64,000 nucleotides of DNA from Larus michahellis (Eukaryota; Chordata; Aves; Charadriiformes; Laridae): positions 6,922,201 through 6,986,200 of the forward strand of contig NC_133913.1 of NCBI RefSeq assembly GCF_964199755.1, given 5' to 3'. Below the pieces are notes generated by a model, which was not told the origin of the DNA, made no database searches, and saw only the letters and a list, made by a program, of their open reading frames with translations. The position numbers and the translations under genes are program-made. This document shows, in pieces, positions 1 to 10,999 of the stretch. The first letter of the stretch is position 1; every line of letters starts with the position of its first letter.

Positions 1-179
1 ACAACAGTGTTCTGTGGGAAGGAGCTGAGGATGGGGCCGGGCAGGGTCACCTCCACAGCAGGGGGCTCAAGGACAATGGTGGAGTTCTGGCACTGCCTGA
101 CAGAGGGCTCGTTGCAGCTGTTGGCCAGCGGGATTGGGCCACAGAGTCGGCAGGCCAGGCACTCGTTGTAGCAGGACAT
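1..179 (-). CDS. Feather beta-keratin 0, 3' part cut by window edge
   Basis: Corneous beta-protein of the feather type, a structural protein of feather barbs and barbules. The first 59 codons are visible from the ATG at 179; the remaining ~40 codons lie left of the window. The start [10 protein letters not shown] and the Pro/Val-rich core ending in FPQNTV align directly with the three complete copies at 16.6, 28.3 and 46.0 kb. It is the most divergent copy: Q6 is E, and a Cys of the N-terminal cluster (after CNEP) is Ser. As in the other copies, an acceptor AG ends at 201, 21 nt before the ATG, and a GTGAGT donor sits at 557-552, giving a 357-bp intron in the 5' UTR. Whether the missing part is intact cannot be seen. 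Confidence 0.93.
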   Translation of the reverse strand, partial: MSCYNECLACRLCGPIPLANSCNEPSVRQCQNSTIVLEPPAVEVTLPGPILSSFPQNTV

Positions 180-557
180 GTCTCTGGGCTGGATGAGCAC
201 CTGGTAGAGAGGAGAGGAAGGAAGCAGAGCACAAGGGTGGGTGAGGAGCAGCCTGATTACCCTGTCACAAAGACCCAAGGCCACTGCTGAGTGGGGAGCT
301 GGAAGCTGGGCCAGAAGCCACATGCTCTTCATTGCCCTAGAAAGAGCAGCCTGACCCAAGGAGGCTCTCTCGTAACTAATAAACTAAAACCTACAACAGT
401 CGAGTCTCAGCCTCTCTCTAAACAGACCTTCTCCACACTTCTCTCTCCTATGACAAGATGCTCCAAGCCACAGCAAAGGACATAGCCACTATCAGCTGAG
501 ATGTCTATCAAGGACAGATCTCACTTTGGAAATGAGGAGAAGGGGCTTCAAACTCAC

Positions 558-625
558 CTGGTCCCCAAGGAGAAGGAGGCCAGAGAAATGGATGAGAGAC
601 CAGGGACTTGGGCTGCATTTTACAT
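558..625 (-). promoter_or_regulatory. Keratin 0 exon 1 and degenerate TATA region
   Basis: Untranslated exon 1 runs from about 593 to 558 and ends CCAG before the GTGAGT donor. About 30 bp upstream, where the other three keratins carry TATAAAAG, this copy reads ATGTAAAA on the minus strand (616-625). The promoter is therefore recognisable but its TATA box is altered, and expression may be weaker. The TSS position is inferred from the TATA distance. Confidence 0.6.
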
Positions 626-639
626 GTGCCCTCCATTGC

Positions 640-2508
640 CGCAGCAGCAGAGGCACCCTTTGCAGAGGTAACAATTTTTGCACACACTCATCTTGAATGC
701 AAAAAAATCACAGCTAATGATATGGGCTGTGCTTTCATTTCCTGCACTGCTGTCTTTTCATTTCCACATTTGTGCCATGACCATTCCCCAATGAAAGCTG
801 CTTCTTAGTGCTGGTACTAAAGGCCCCAGGATTTATAGGGCAGGAATGCAGCAGTGCAGGCAGAGTCAGCTCAAGTGCTGGACACATCCAGTGCAGGCAA
901 GTGACATCAGCCTGGATCACTCTTGGGGATTATTTGAAGCTTTGTCCTCAGGAAGAAGCTCAAGCCATTCTCAGGTAGAAGCCCAAGGGTTACTATATAT
1001 GAGGATGTGCCATGTCCAGTCTATCTCTCTCCATCCCTCCTCAGCACACCCCAATGGTCACTGTTTGCCTTCCCAGGTGTGTGCGTTGTGCTGCTAGATT
1101 TTGACCTCATCCTCCCTAACACTGCCCTCAGGAAAAAACTGTGGCTGGTTTTGACTCGACCCTACTCTATGCAGTCTGTGAGAACACAAATAATGCCGTA
1201 GGCATGCCCTTCCCCAGAACACTCAAGCTCTGCTGCTGTTGTGCCCACATGTCCTCAGCAGAAGCCACGGTTGATTGTGTTCCTACATATGTTTTTGTCT
1301 AGTGTGGTTTTCTGAGCAGCTGCGTTTGTATGAATGCACATGGGAGCACAAATTTCTGCATGATTCCATGCCAGTGTGCCTGAGCCTGTGTGTATGTGTC
1401 GTTGTGTGTCACTCATCAAGAGGGCATGTGTTGGTTATGGCAGGGATACTGTCCACTGCCCTGTCCATGAGCACCACAGAGCAGAATGTTCCCAGGATTA
1501 GAAGGGGCCCGAGTGCAGCTGAGCGGTGATGGCACCAGCCTGCTGGAGATCCGCCCAGGGGAGAGGTACTGAAATGCAGCCCCGGCCTTCTGAGATCTCC
1601 TTCTTCTGCCTCTCCACAGCTGACACTCTGCTGCTGCCCATTTCATGCCACAACAAGGATGGTTTCACTCCAACCCTGATCCTTAGTTGAAATCAGTGTG
1701 ACAATATTAGGAGTGCCTCAGCATGGCTGGCATTCCCTGCTCCCTGCCTCTCCAGGTGAGGACACAGCCTCTCTCCCCAGTGCTAGAGAGTTCAAAGGAT
1801 GGGGATTGCTTTCTGGGCAAGGAGAAAGGCTGAGGAATGCTGCCTACCTTGTGCTGGCCTTTGCTGGGTGCATGTTTCCAATGCAGTGTCTGTGGTGCCT
1901 GGGGTGGGACACAGCCCTCTCTCATGTCCATGTCAATGCCAAATGGGCTTGTTCAGCACATTGACCTGATGCCATGTCAGGCAGGGGCTGAGACCTTGGA
2001 TCAAACAGGTCCTGAATGAAAGGAACATGAAACCTGACATCGCTGTGCTGTGAGTGGAAGGACAGACCCTGTGGCTTGCGCAGGAAAGCCAAAGAACTGA
2101 TGACAGCTTTGATGTTCTTGCCCAGAATGTTCATGCCCCCTACTGGAATCTCAGTCTGAGTGCCCAGCAACTGTCCCTGGGAGGGAAGGGACGTGTGATT
2201 CAAGACCGCATCCCACAAAGCCAGCTGCTTTCCCACAGGGATGTCCAGAACTGACCTCTTCCTGACAAGGGCTGTCCGTGGTGTTTAAAGTTCTTGAGCT
2301 CATCTCCCCTCCTGAATTCTCTGTCTACCTGGACTCAGGTCCAACTTGGAGACAGGTTTCCCTCCTTCTCTATCGTGACTTTGGTGACATCATTTTCAGG
2401 AAGCTCTGCTGGGACAGATCAGCCAGGGCAGGTTCCCCTCTCTGTGGAGCTGCTTCTGAGCTGAGGCTGTAGTGTATCTGAGGGCAAAGCTCATTGCTTT
2501 CTCATGAG
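640..2508. other. Noncoding upstream flank of keratin 0
   Basis: No gene is recognised here. The stretch is homologous to the upstream flanks of keratins A, B and D (17.4-19.5, 29.1-31.2 and 46.8-48.4 kb). Shared marks include the segment with GATATGGGCTGTGCTTTC near 719 and the segment around 1985-2110 containing GGTCCTGAATGAAAGGAAC. Unit 0 has one copy of the latter segment, units A and B have two. Open frames here are short and not conserved between copies. Confidence 0.7.
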
Positions 2509-2608
2509 GTAACAGGCACTGTGGACAAGGAAAAGGCAAGGGATGTGTGTAGCTAGAGTTTAGCAAGACCTTTGTCAGTCTCTCTCACACTTCCATTATG
2601 ACCAAATT

Positions 2609-3921
2609 CATAGAATCATAGAATCTTCATGGTTGGAAAGGACCTTTGAGATCATCGAGTCCAGCCATACACACACAAAAAAAAAAAAAGAAAAAAAAAA
2701 CCAACAAAGTAAACCCCTACAATCTCTGTCACTAGAGCATGCCCTGAAGTGCCAAATGTACACATTTCTTAAACACCTCTAGGAATGGTGACTCAGCCAC
2801 CTCCCTGGGCAGGCTGTTCCAGTGCCTGACCACTCTTTCAGTAATGTCATTCTTCCTAATATCTAATCTAAACCTCCCCTGCCGCAACTTCAGACTATTT
2901 CCTCTGGTCCTGTCATTATTCACCTGGCAGAAGAGGCCAACACCCACCTCTCTACAACCTCCTTCCAGGTAGCTGTAGAGGGCAATGAGGTCTCCTCTCA
3001 GTCTCCTCTTCTTCAAGCTAAACATGCCCAGCTCCCTCAGCCTCTCCTCATATGCCCTGGTCTCCAGAGCCCTCACCAGCCTGGTAGCTCTCCTCTGGAC
3101 ACGCTCCAGCACCTCAATGTCCCTCTTGTACAGAGGGGCCCAGAACTGAACACAGCACTCGAGGTGAGGCCTCACCAGTGCCCAGTAGAGAGGCACCATC
3201 ACTTCCCTACTCCTGCTGGCCATGATATTCCTGATACAAGCCAGAATGCTGTTGGCCTTCTTGGCCACCTGGGCACACTGCTGGCTCATGTGAAGCTGGC
3301 CGTCCACCAGCACCCCCAGGTCCTTTTCTGCTGGGCAGCTTTCTAGCCACTCTTCCACAAGCCTGTAGCGTTGCTTGGGGTTGTTGTGACCAAAATGCAG
3401 GACCCGGCACTTGGCCTTATTAACCCTCATACAGTTGGCCTTGGCCCATCGATCCAGCCTGTCCAGGTCCCTCTGTAGAGCCTTCCTACCCTCACGCAGA
3501 TCAACACTCCCACCTAGTTTGGTGTCATCTGCAAACTTACTGAGGGTGCACTCAATCCCCTCATCCAGATCATTGATAAAGATATTAAACAAAACTGGCC
3601 CCAAAACTGAGCCCTGAGGGACACCACTGGTGACCGGCCACCAAGAGGATTTCGCCCCATTAATCACAACTCTCTGGGCATGGCCATCCAGCCAGTTTTT
3701 AACGCAGCGAAGAGTACACTTGTCTGTGCCATGATTCGCCAGCTTCTCCAGGAGAATGCTGTGGGGGACGGTGTCAAAGGCCTTACCAAAGTCCAGATAG
3801 ACAATGTCCACAGCCTTCCCCGCATCCAGAAGGCAGGTCACATGGTCATAGAAAGAGATCAGGTTAGTTAAGCAGGACTCCTCTTTCCTAAACCCATGCT
3901 GGCTGGCCCTGAGATTCATCC
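2609..3921 (-). mobile_element. CR1: CR1 LINE, 5' truncated, RT domain open
   Basis: Minus-strand copy of a chicken-repeat-1 non-LTR retrotransposon. The 3' end at 2609 has the CR1 hallmark of tandem ATTCTATG octamers, followed upstream by the 3' UTR. A ~400-residue open frame (to 2732) covers the RT domain from QHGF through the palm with FADD, a GVPQGS motif and the C-terminal region. The 5' end is lost. A 7-bp direct repeat CCAAATT flanks it at 2602-2608 and 3922-3928, consistent with a target-site duplication, which CR1 usually lacks. No endonuclease domain is present, so it is not autonomous. Confidence 0.92.
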
Positions 3922-4157
3922 CCAAATTGGAGATGAATGGGTTCAGTGAGAGGATGATAAGGCGGGTGGAAATTGGCCGGACTAGCAGGCACAAAGAATT
4001 GTTACCAGTGGTGCAAAGCCTAACTGGAAGACATATACTACTGGGGTCTTTCAGGGATCAGCAGTCGGAGCAATACTCCAATGTTTTCATGAACACAATG
4101 AGTAGTGGGAAGGTTGGTACTTCCTGTAAGTTTGGGGATGACACCAAACCACAGGGA

Positions 4158-5020
4158 AAATCATAGAATTATAAAAGGGTTTGGGTTAGAAGGGACCTTA
4201 AAGATCATGTATTTCCATCTAGTTCCCGTGTCATGGGCAGGGATGCCTCCCACTAGACCAGGCTGCGCAAAGCCCCATCCAGCCTGGTCTTGAACACTTC
4301 CAGGAACGGGGCATCCACAACTTCCCTGGGCAATATGTTCCAGTGCCTCACCACACTCACAGTCGATAATTTCTTCCTAATATCTAATCTAAATCTCCCC
4401 TCTTCCAGTTTAAAACCTTTACCACTTGTCCTATCATTACACTCCCTGATAAAGAGTCCCTCCCCATCTTTCCTGTAGGCCCCCTTTAACTACTGGAAGT
4501 CTGTTGTAAGGTCTCCCAAGAGGCTTCTCTTCTCCAGGCTGAACAACCCGAACTCTCTCAGCCTGTCCTCATAGGAGAGGTGCTCCAGCCCTCTGATCAT
4601 CTTTGTGGCGCTCCGCTGGACCCATTCCAATAGGCCTATGCCCTTCTTGTACTGAGGACTCCAGAGCTGAACACAGTACTCCAGATGGGGGTCTCACCAG
4701 TGTGTAATAGAGGGGCAGAATCACTTCCTTCAGCCTGCTGGCCATGCTTCTTTTGATGCAGCCCAGGATGCAGTTGGCTTTCTGGGCTACAAGTGCACAT
4801 TGCTGGCTCTTGTTGAGCATCTCATCCACCAGCAGCCCCAAGCCCAAGTCCTTCTCTGTCTGCTTTCAAGCGTTCTCCACCCAACCAGTATTTGTGCCCG
4901 GGATTGCCACAACCCAAGTGCAGGACTTTGCACCTGTACCTGGTTGAACTTCACGAGGTTCACATGGGGACACCTCTCAAGCTTGTCCAGGTCCCTCTGG
5001 ATGGTATCCCTCCCTCCAGT
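4158..5020 (-). mobile_element. CR1: CR1 LINE fragment, decayed
   Basis: Minus-strand CR1 3' fragment starting with AATCATAGAATTATAAAAGG and containing the degraded C-terminal RT region (relatives of the 'LDKSLKCPHVNLVKFNQVQ' type frames) followed by 3' UTR. Frames are broken by several indels and stops. It lies inside the same older CR1 as its neighbour but is more diverged, suggesting an earlier insertion. Confidence 0.85.
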
Positions 5021-5727
5021 GTGTTGACACTGTGGTACGCTGATCTATGTTAGCCAGATTGTTCCCAGCAGGTCCAGGAAGTACCTGTTCCAAGAAAACT
5101 GAGAAGGTGGCCTAGACTGTGGAAGTCCACTGCTACAGCAGTAGAGGCAATGAAGAGCTGCTGAAACGTGGGGATTTGTAGTTCAGTAACAGGCTAAAAG
5201 AAGTAATGAGAAAAGGAATGTGTTTCTCAGTGAGCTTGTGCAGTCCGCAGCAAGGTATTCAAGGCTGAGCTGAACATGGCTTTCATCAATCTGATCTAAT
5301 GGGAGGCTGTTCCAAGGCGCAGGGTGATCTAGATGACCTCTGGAGGTCCCTTCTTACCTACAGCCTGACTCTGTGATAGCCTCCCTGCCCCCCGGCCTTC
5401 CCCAGTTCTCCCTGACCCACCCATGGGCACATTTGTCCTTGCACTCCCTCTGCCCCAAAACCACTTTTAGGCCTTAGGCTCTGACTGCAGAATGGCAGTT
5501 CTCACTCCCAGCCGCAGGAAGTGAGTGGCTCCTGGTTCCAGCCCCTGGGCTCGGAGAGAGCTCTGGGAAGCTGGTCCATGTGCTGGTCCAAGGCCCTGCT
5601 GCTGTGCCAGGCTGCAGCTGGTGCTGTGCAGGCTTCTTCTTGCTGGAGGATGGGGAGAGTCCGTTTCCCAGCTGGGCAAAGTGGTGCTTGTGCGGAGCCC
5701 CTGAGTGCTTGGAGCCTGGGCGAGTCC

Positions 5728-5875
5728 GAGGAGAGGAGAGAGGAGAGGAGAGGAGAGGAGAGGAGAGGAGAGGAGAGGAGAGGAGAGGAGAGGAGAGGAG
5801 AGGAGAGGAGAGGAGAGGAGAGGAGAGGAGAGGAGAGGAGAGGAGAGGAGAGGAGAGGAGAGGAGAGGAGAGGAG
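5728..5875. repeat. (AGAGG)n microsatellite
   Basis: About 29 near-perfect copies of a pentamer GAGGA/AGAGG, purine-only on the plus strand. It lies just before the V1 leader exon. The homologous positions upstream of V2 and V3 hold only short interrupted GA-rich runs (for example GAGACGAGAGGAGGCGG), so the array expanded in unit 0. It gives long meaningless open frames in all six frames. Confidence 0.98.
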
Positions 5876-5933
5876 GTGGTGTGGCCAGAGCAGAGAGTCG
5901 GGGCTGGCGGGGGGCAGCAAGGTGCAGGCAGGG

Positions 5934-7141
5934 ATGTGGCCGTGCTGGGATGCAGGGCTGGCGGGGCTGGTGGCGCTGCTGCTGGGTGTGTGGGGCTGGC
6001 GGCGGTGGATGGGGCCGGGGCTGTGCCCGGTGGGTGCCGCAGGGAGCCCAGCGCCAACTCTTCCCTCCCCTTCTTCTGCCTCTCTTTACCACTCCTGACT
6101 CTCTACCATCTTTTGTGCCACTTCCCAACCCTCCGACTCCCCTCTTCCTCTTCTCCCTCTTTCTTCACCACCTCTGTCAGTACGAGCCTCCTGGCATGTA
6201 TGCCTAATTTTCATGCACCCTCTCCTTCCCCTGTGCATTCTGCTGTTCTTGTTGCTTTCAAGATAGCCCTCTCTCCTTCACTGTAACAACCTCTGCTCCC
6301 TCTCTGCTCTTTATCCACCCACCCACCCATCTTCTGGTCCATCTATCCATGCGTCTACCTTCTCTAACCCCTCTTCCTACTCCCCGAGACCCCTCTCTCA
6401 CCTTTCCCTCTGCTTCCTTCATATCCATAACCACAAATTGACTTTTCTGCACCGTGCCATTATTCCATATATCCTCTGATCTCCCTGTGCTTTCAGCATT
6501 TATTCTTCTTCTCAATTCAACCCTTCATCCTTCACTGTAACACATCCAGCTCTTCTGTCTCCTTTTCTTCTCTCCACCAATGCATCAATCCATCCATCCA
6601 TCCCTCCCTCCCTCCCTCCACCTGGCTTTCATTCTAGCTCTGTATGCATCCATTACAAAGTCCCTTGCGGACTTATCCCATTGCTCCACAAACCCACACG
6701 AGGATCACTCTCGATGACCACATTGTCCCCATTTGTTCCAGTCCAGCTCTATCCACATGCCACTCTTTCTGACGATTTTTCTGGGAAAAAGAGCCATCAG
6801 AGCTGGGTGCTCTTAGGTGATCTTTGGCCTTTTCTTATCCTTTCTCAGCAGTGGCTGTGGGCAGAGCCCAGGTGAAGCAGGAGCCGTCGGCAGAGACCAG
6901 CAAGGGCACTGCCATCAGCATCAACTGCTCACACCCCAATAAAAAGACCAGAGTTCATCTACTGGTACCGTCAGCTCCCGGGACGAGGACCTGCATTGCT
7001 CCCGAGCACTCTCAAAGACTCCAAAGAGCTGCGGGACCCGCCGGGGCGGCTGTGGGTGTCGGCAGACCGCCGCTCCAGCGCCCTGTGGCTCGCCCGGCCC
7101 CGGCGCGGGGACGCGGCCGTGTATTACTGCGCCCTGGGAGA
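5934..7141 (+). pseudogene. TRAV: TRAV1-like V segment V1, frameshifted
   Basis: Variable segment of T-cell receptor alpha (or delta) chain. Exon 1 (5934-5985) encodes a 17-residue hydrophobic leader and ends G|GTGTGT. Exon 2 (6852-7141) follows a CAG acceptor and encodes the V domain with first Cys (ISINC), WYRQ, and the C-terminal AVYYC. Relative to V4, a net 2-bp loss in the CDR1 region, between the first Cys and the Trp, shifts the frame, so no full V domain can be read. Everything downstream is undisturbed, including the 23-RSS. It is a recent pseudogene and the nearest relative of V4. Confidence 0.9.
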
Positions 7142-7180
7142 CACGGGGAGAGGAGCCGGGGCTGCGGCCGGGCAGGAACC
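7142..7180 (+). other. 23-bp-spacer recombination signal (RSS) of V1
   Basis: Heptamer CACGGGG (consensus CACAGTG, 5/7), a spacer of exactly 23 bp, then nonamer GCAGGAACC (consensus ACAAAAACC, 6/9). It directly abuts the V exon end. The heptamer is non-consensus but identical in V1-V4, so it is probably usable if V4 is. Confidence 0.85.
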
Positions 7181-8568
7181 GGCGCGGGCGGGGCCGGGCG
7201 TGTGTGTCGGGGCCGGGGGGACAGCCCCGGGCGGGCCCGCCAGGGGGCGCTGCCGCTCCGCCCGACGGGGCCGCCTCGCCCCAACCGGCCACAACCGGCC
7301 CCTCGCCTCGGGCCTCTTCCCCCGCCCGACCGGCCCCGGCCGCGTCAGCGGCAATCCCGCACTCCCAGTGGGACGCACACAGAAATCCCCTGCCACACTG
7401 CCGCCGCCGCCGGGGCAGGAATGGCGCCCGGAGCACTGGCCGTGTCCGGCGGGGCCTGGCAAGGAGCGATGGCAGCCGCCGGCCCCGCTGGCGCCCGCCC
7501 AGGAGCAGCGCCTTTCTGCTCTGCACAGGGCGGCAGGCAGCAGAGATCCTCCTGCCCACGGGCAGCCGCACAGCCCTCGCTCCTGCCGCACGGACCGCCC
7601 ACTGCTGACATGGAACATACAGGGCCTCTTCTCGGCCTTTTGACTTTCCCCACGAGGATGCCGAGGGAACCCTGAGCAGCTGCTTTCCTCTGCTCTGCAG
7701 CCACGGGGACTCCAGGGCAGAGTTGCCAATGCCAAATGGTCCTTAGAAAAGGACAATCAGAAACAGTTTCACACTTGCTTTATTAAAGCTCAGATATGCA
7801 TTGCAAAACTGAGTCCTCCAGCTCCAGAATTTCACACACCTGCCCAAATGTTCCTGCTGGCGTTACAAAGTCATTGCATGGGGTCAGGAGTTCAAGCTCC
7901 TCTGTGGCAGGAGAAAGGGATGTTGAGGTCAGAGGCACCTTCAAGCGCTCCCCACAGGGGCTCAGTGGTGAGACCATGAGCTTGTTTGACAGGATTCAGG
8001 ACCTTTGCAGTTGGGGCCCAGGAGACAGGGTAAACACTTGGCCTGGACAGACTGAGCGCAGTCTCAAGGCATGCCAGGTTCCTCCTGGAGGAGTGAGTCA
8101 GAAAGGGATTTGCTGAGTTGCCCTAAGGGGCTGGAGGTCTGAGGGGAGTGAGAGCTGGCAGGAGGCCTGTGGCAAGAGACTATGGGCTCCAGCCAGTCCC
8201 TGTGTGACTGGAGTTCCACACAGAACTCTGTGTGGCTCGAGCAGCTGACAGAGCCTCAAACCCATGGGCAGAGGCTTCTGAGTCACAGAGGGAAGGATCA
8301 GCCCTGCTCTCTGTCCCACCTGGACTTGATAACTGTGTTCCCAGGGATCTCCTGGCAGGTGACAAACAAGGCAGAGCAACAGGCATGGCCAGGCCAGCAC
8401 ATGCATCTGATACATGGTCACATGGGATTGGCCCCTCTTATTGCTGTCTCTGTCTTCCCGTGCTTGCTCCTGGCCAAATTGCCTTGATCCTTCCCTTTCC
8501 CTGTCTCTGCTGCTTCTCCGAAACATCCCATGTCTTCCACAAACTAGAAAAAAAAATTTCCACTTCAC
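7181..8568. other. CpG-rich block and noncoding flank downstream of V1
   Basis: 7181-7600 is very GC- and CpG-rich and resembles a CpG island; the same block follows V2 and V3 but is mostly missing after V4. 7780-8200 is homologous to 49.88-50.29 kb (for example CCTGCCCAAATGTTCCTGCT). The open frames in the GC-rich part come from base composition and are not conserved. No gene recognised. Confidence 0.7.
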
Positions 8569-9075
8569 AGAATCATAGAACGTGTTGGGTTGGAAGGGAT
8601 CTTTGAAGGCCATCTAGTCCAACCCCCCTGCAGGAAGCGGGGACATCTTCAACAAGATGAGGTTGCTCAGAGCCTCATCAAGCCTGGCCTTGAATGTCTC
8701 CAGGGATGGGGCCTCCACCACTGCTCTGGGCAACCAGTTCCAGTGTCTCACCACCCTCATTGTAAAGAACTTCTTCCTCATGTCAAATCTAAACCTACCC
8801 TGCTCTAGCTTAAAACCATTGCCCTTTGTCCTATTGCTACATGCCCTTGCAAAGAGTCTCTCCCCAGCTTTCTTGTAGCCCCCTTCAGGTACTGGAAGGC
8901 CGCTATAAGGTCTCCCCGGAGCCTTCTCTTCTCCAGGCTGAAAAACCCCAAATCTCTCAGCCTGTCTTCATAGGAGACGTGCTCCAGCCATCGGATCATC
9001 TTTGTGTCCCTCCTCTGGATCCGCTCCCACAGGTCCATGTCCTTCTTGTGCTGAGGGTTCCAGAGCTGGAATTGG
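8569..9075 (-). mobile_element. CR1: CR1 LINE 3' fragment
   Basis: Starts with the CR1 3' end AGAATCATAGAACGTG and continues through the 3' UTR into the C-terminal RT region (frame with RGTLIAAFQYLKGA-type residues) on the minus strand. It is truncated at about 9075. Stops and indels are limited, so it is of moderate age. Confidence 0.88.
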
Positions 9076-10999
9076 AATCCCATAAGGTGTTTGATCCCCC
9101 TGAAGGTGGAAACATCCCTGAGTTTATAAGATGATCCTCTCTTCTCACCCTTCTGGAGGGTGTCGTCTTCAGGCAAAGGGGCAGACCGTTATACCTGAAG
9201 GGATGGGCAGTAGATGTCTGTGAAGCAGAGGGCTGTGCTGGATGTCCTCCAGCCAGAGAGAGGTGTTTTGTCTGACTCTGGGTGGGATGGTTACAGCAGG
9301 TGCTGTTCCCAGAGACATTTCCCTTGAAGGGCCTCATCCATGGCCTAGGGAGAAGGGAGAGAATACTCCTGTGGCAAAAGAGACACAGATACTGTTCCTG
9401 GTTGTGTCTTGTCTGTTCCTGGTTCTACCTCTTTTCAGGCACTACGGAGGAACAGGGACCACATGAGTGGCTACAAATGGCTCTTTCTTCAGGTGGGTTC
9501 AGGCCCCTGTCTCCAGCTGGGCACTGCATGGCAGGAGCAGGTCACCATGGACCCTGCTCCCATGCTGGGGCTGGTTGGGCTGGTTGTGACCTCCAGGAGG
9601 AGCAAAAAGCAGGAAAACAGCCTGCAGCCTCCTAGACTAGAACTGGCCTTCTTCAGCGTTCAAAAGAGAAGCTTAAGAGAGACCTGTTCCTAAGACATGA
9701 CTGGAGCATGAAAAGCCAGATGGAGCCAGACACTTCTTGAGCACAGTGACAGAGCGAAAGGCAATGGACATGATCTGGAACAGGGGAAATTCCTACTGAA
9801 AATTTGGAATTGTGGAGTTTTTTGATGATGAAGGTGCAGCATGGCTGTAGATAGATCCCACTAGGAATGGGTGTCTGCCTCCAGAGTCTTGACTAAAATA
9901 CCATGAGCTGGAGATAGTACCAGAAGGTAAAGGGGGATAGAATGTGTGATGTTATGCCCCTTCAAATGCTGGGAACCCTGAGTTATGGAGCCTGAGGTGG
10001 AGATCGAGTTGGGACTTAGCACATAGTGCAAATCCTGCCCATGCTGAGATTCATCTTAGGCATTGTCATCTCTGGAGTTTTCATGGCATTTCCTTAGAAA
10101 TAAACCGCTCCCAATTTCTACTGTTCAGCAAAAGGGCGTTTCTATGAAAGCACAGTGCTTCACTCCTAGATCAAGACAAGGACGTGTTTGTGGCAGCGTT
10201 GCCAAGTTTGCCAAGTGATATATACAGCTCAGCACAGCACAGGTCGGGGCCTACTCAGGTCAGGTTAACTTAACGACAATGAGCAGTTAGTTTTCTCTGC
10301 CATGAGTGGTGCATGGGATCACTCTGGAGTTCACATGGCAAGGGGGTGGGAGTAGGGGTCCCCACCTGCAGTACCCCCACCCCTTCACATGCCCTTTCAG
10401 CTGTGGGTGCGGGGCTACCCTATCCCCATCCCTCACAGTGCAGCACTCCAATGGGTGTCCCATGTGCTCCCTGGGAGCGGAGGTGACCCACTCATGCCTA
10501 GTTCTGTTCCCTCCTGGTGCCTTACAATTTACCCTAGTGTAGGAGTCTGTTGTCCTTGATATCTCTGGGTTTGTTGCATCTACACAGCAGTTCTGGAGCC
10601 AGGTTCCTTGCTCATACTGTGGGTTGTTCTACCAGAACTGGACACAGCCAGAAGCCCTGGGCTGCTGGATGGTTCCTGTCCTAACTGGGGAGGACTCCAC
10701 TGTGAGCTCGCTGGAACAGAGCGAGTCCCTTTCCACCACTGGGACCCCCAGATTCCCCAGGAACTCTTCATGGGGAAATGCTGAGAATGCCACTGGCTGA
10801 GGGAGCCACAGGTGTTGCTGTTGGAGGAGGGAGAAACCCAGAAGCAGCATTTGAAGCACAGGACGTACAGATCACTGCTCTTCCCCGCTTCTTCCTTTGC
10901 TCCCCCAACAGCGTTGTTTCCAGCAGCTCTGTTATCTCGGGTCTGGGAGGGGGTTTTCTGACTCTCTCTCACTCCACAAACAGGTGGGTTGGTCTCAAC
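9076..10999. other. No gene recognised
   Basis: Intergenic sequence between V1 and the next V segment. The last ~120 bp (10880-10999) resembles the 5' UTR and promoter-proximal sequence of the leader exon at 63247, with a shared CAGCAGCTCTG-like block and CTCTCTCAC. Nothing else was recognised. Confidence 0.5.

Larger units (their letters stand above)
2510..5390 (+). repeat. Old CR1 fragment, interrupted by two younger CR1s
   Basis: Pieces at about 2510-2608, 3929-4157 and 5021-5390 together correspond to one plus-strand CR1 remnant that is contiguous in unit A (19.5-20.15 kb). In unit A it translates with indels to the reverse-transcriptase segment with GVPQGS, and it ends in a CR1-like 3' UTR (TCTAGATGACCTCTGGAGG). 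It predates the unit duplications because every unit carries it. Here two minus-strand CR1s have inserted into it. Confidence 0.7.

Noticed and set aside
5467-6286. Several long overlapping frames on both strands, rich in Ser-Pro-Leu or Arg-Gly-Glu
   Set aside because: They are translations of the AGAGG microsatellite in six frames and share no conserved product with units A, B or D.
6921-7756. Long Ala/Gly/Pro/Arg-rich frames around V1, repeated at V2 and V3
   Set aside because: They arise from GC-rich sequence with few stop codons. The real coding frame is the V exon; these frames are not conserved in V4.
8098-8613. 171-codon minus-strand frame
   Set aside because: It runs into the CR1 3' end, has no recognisable domain, and is not kept open in the homologous stretch at 50.2 kb.
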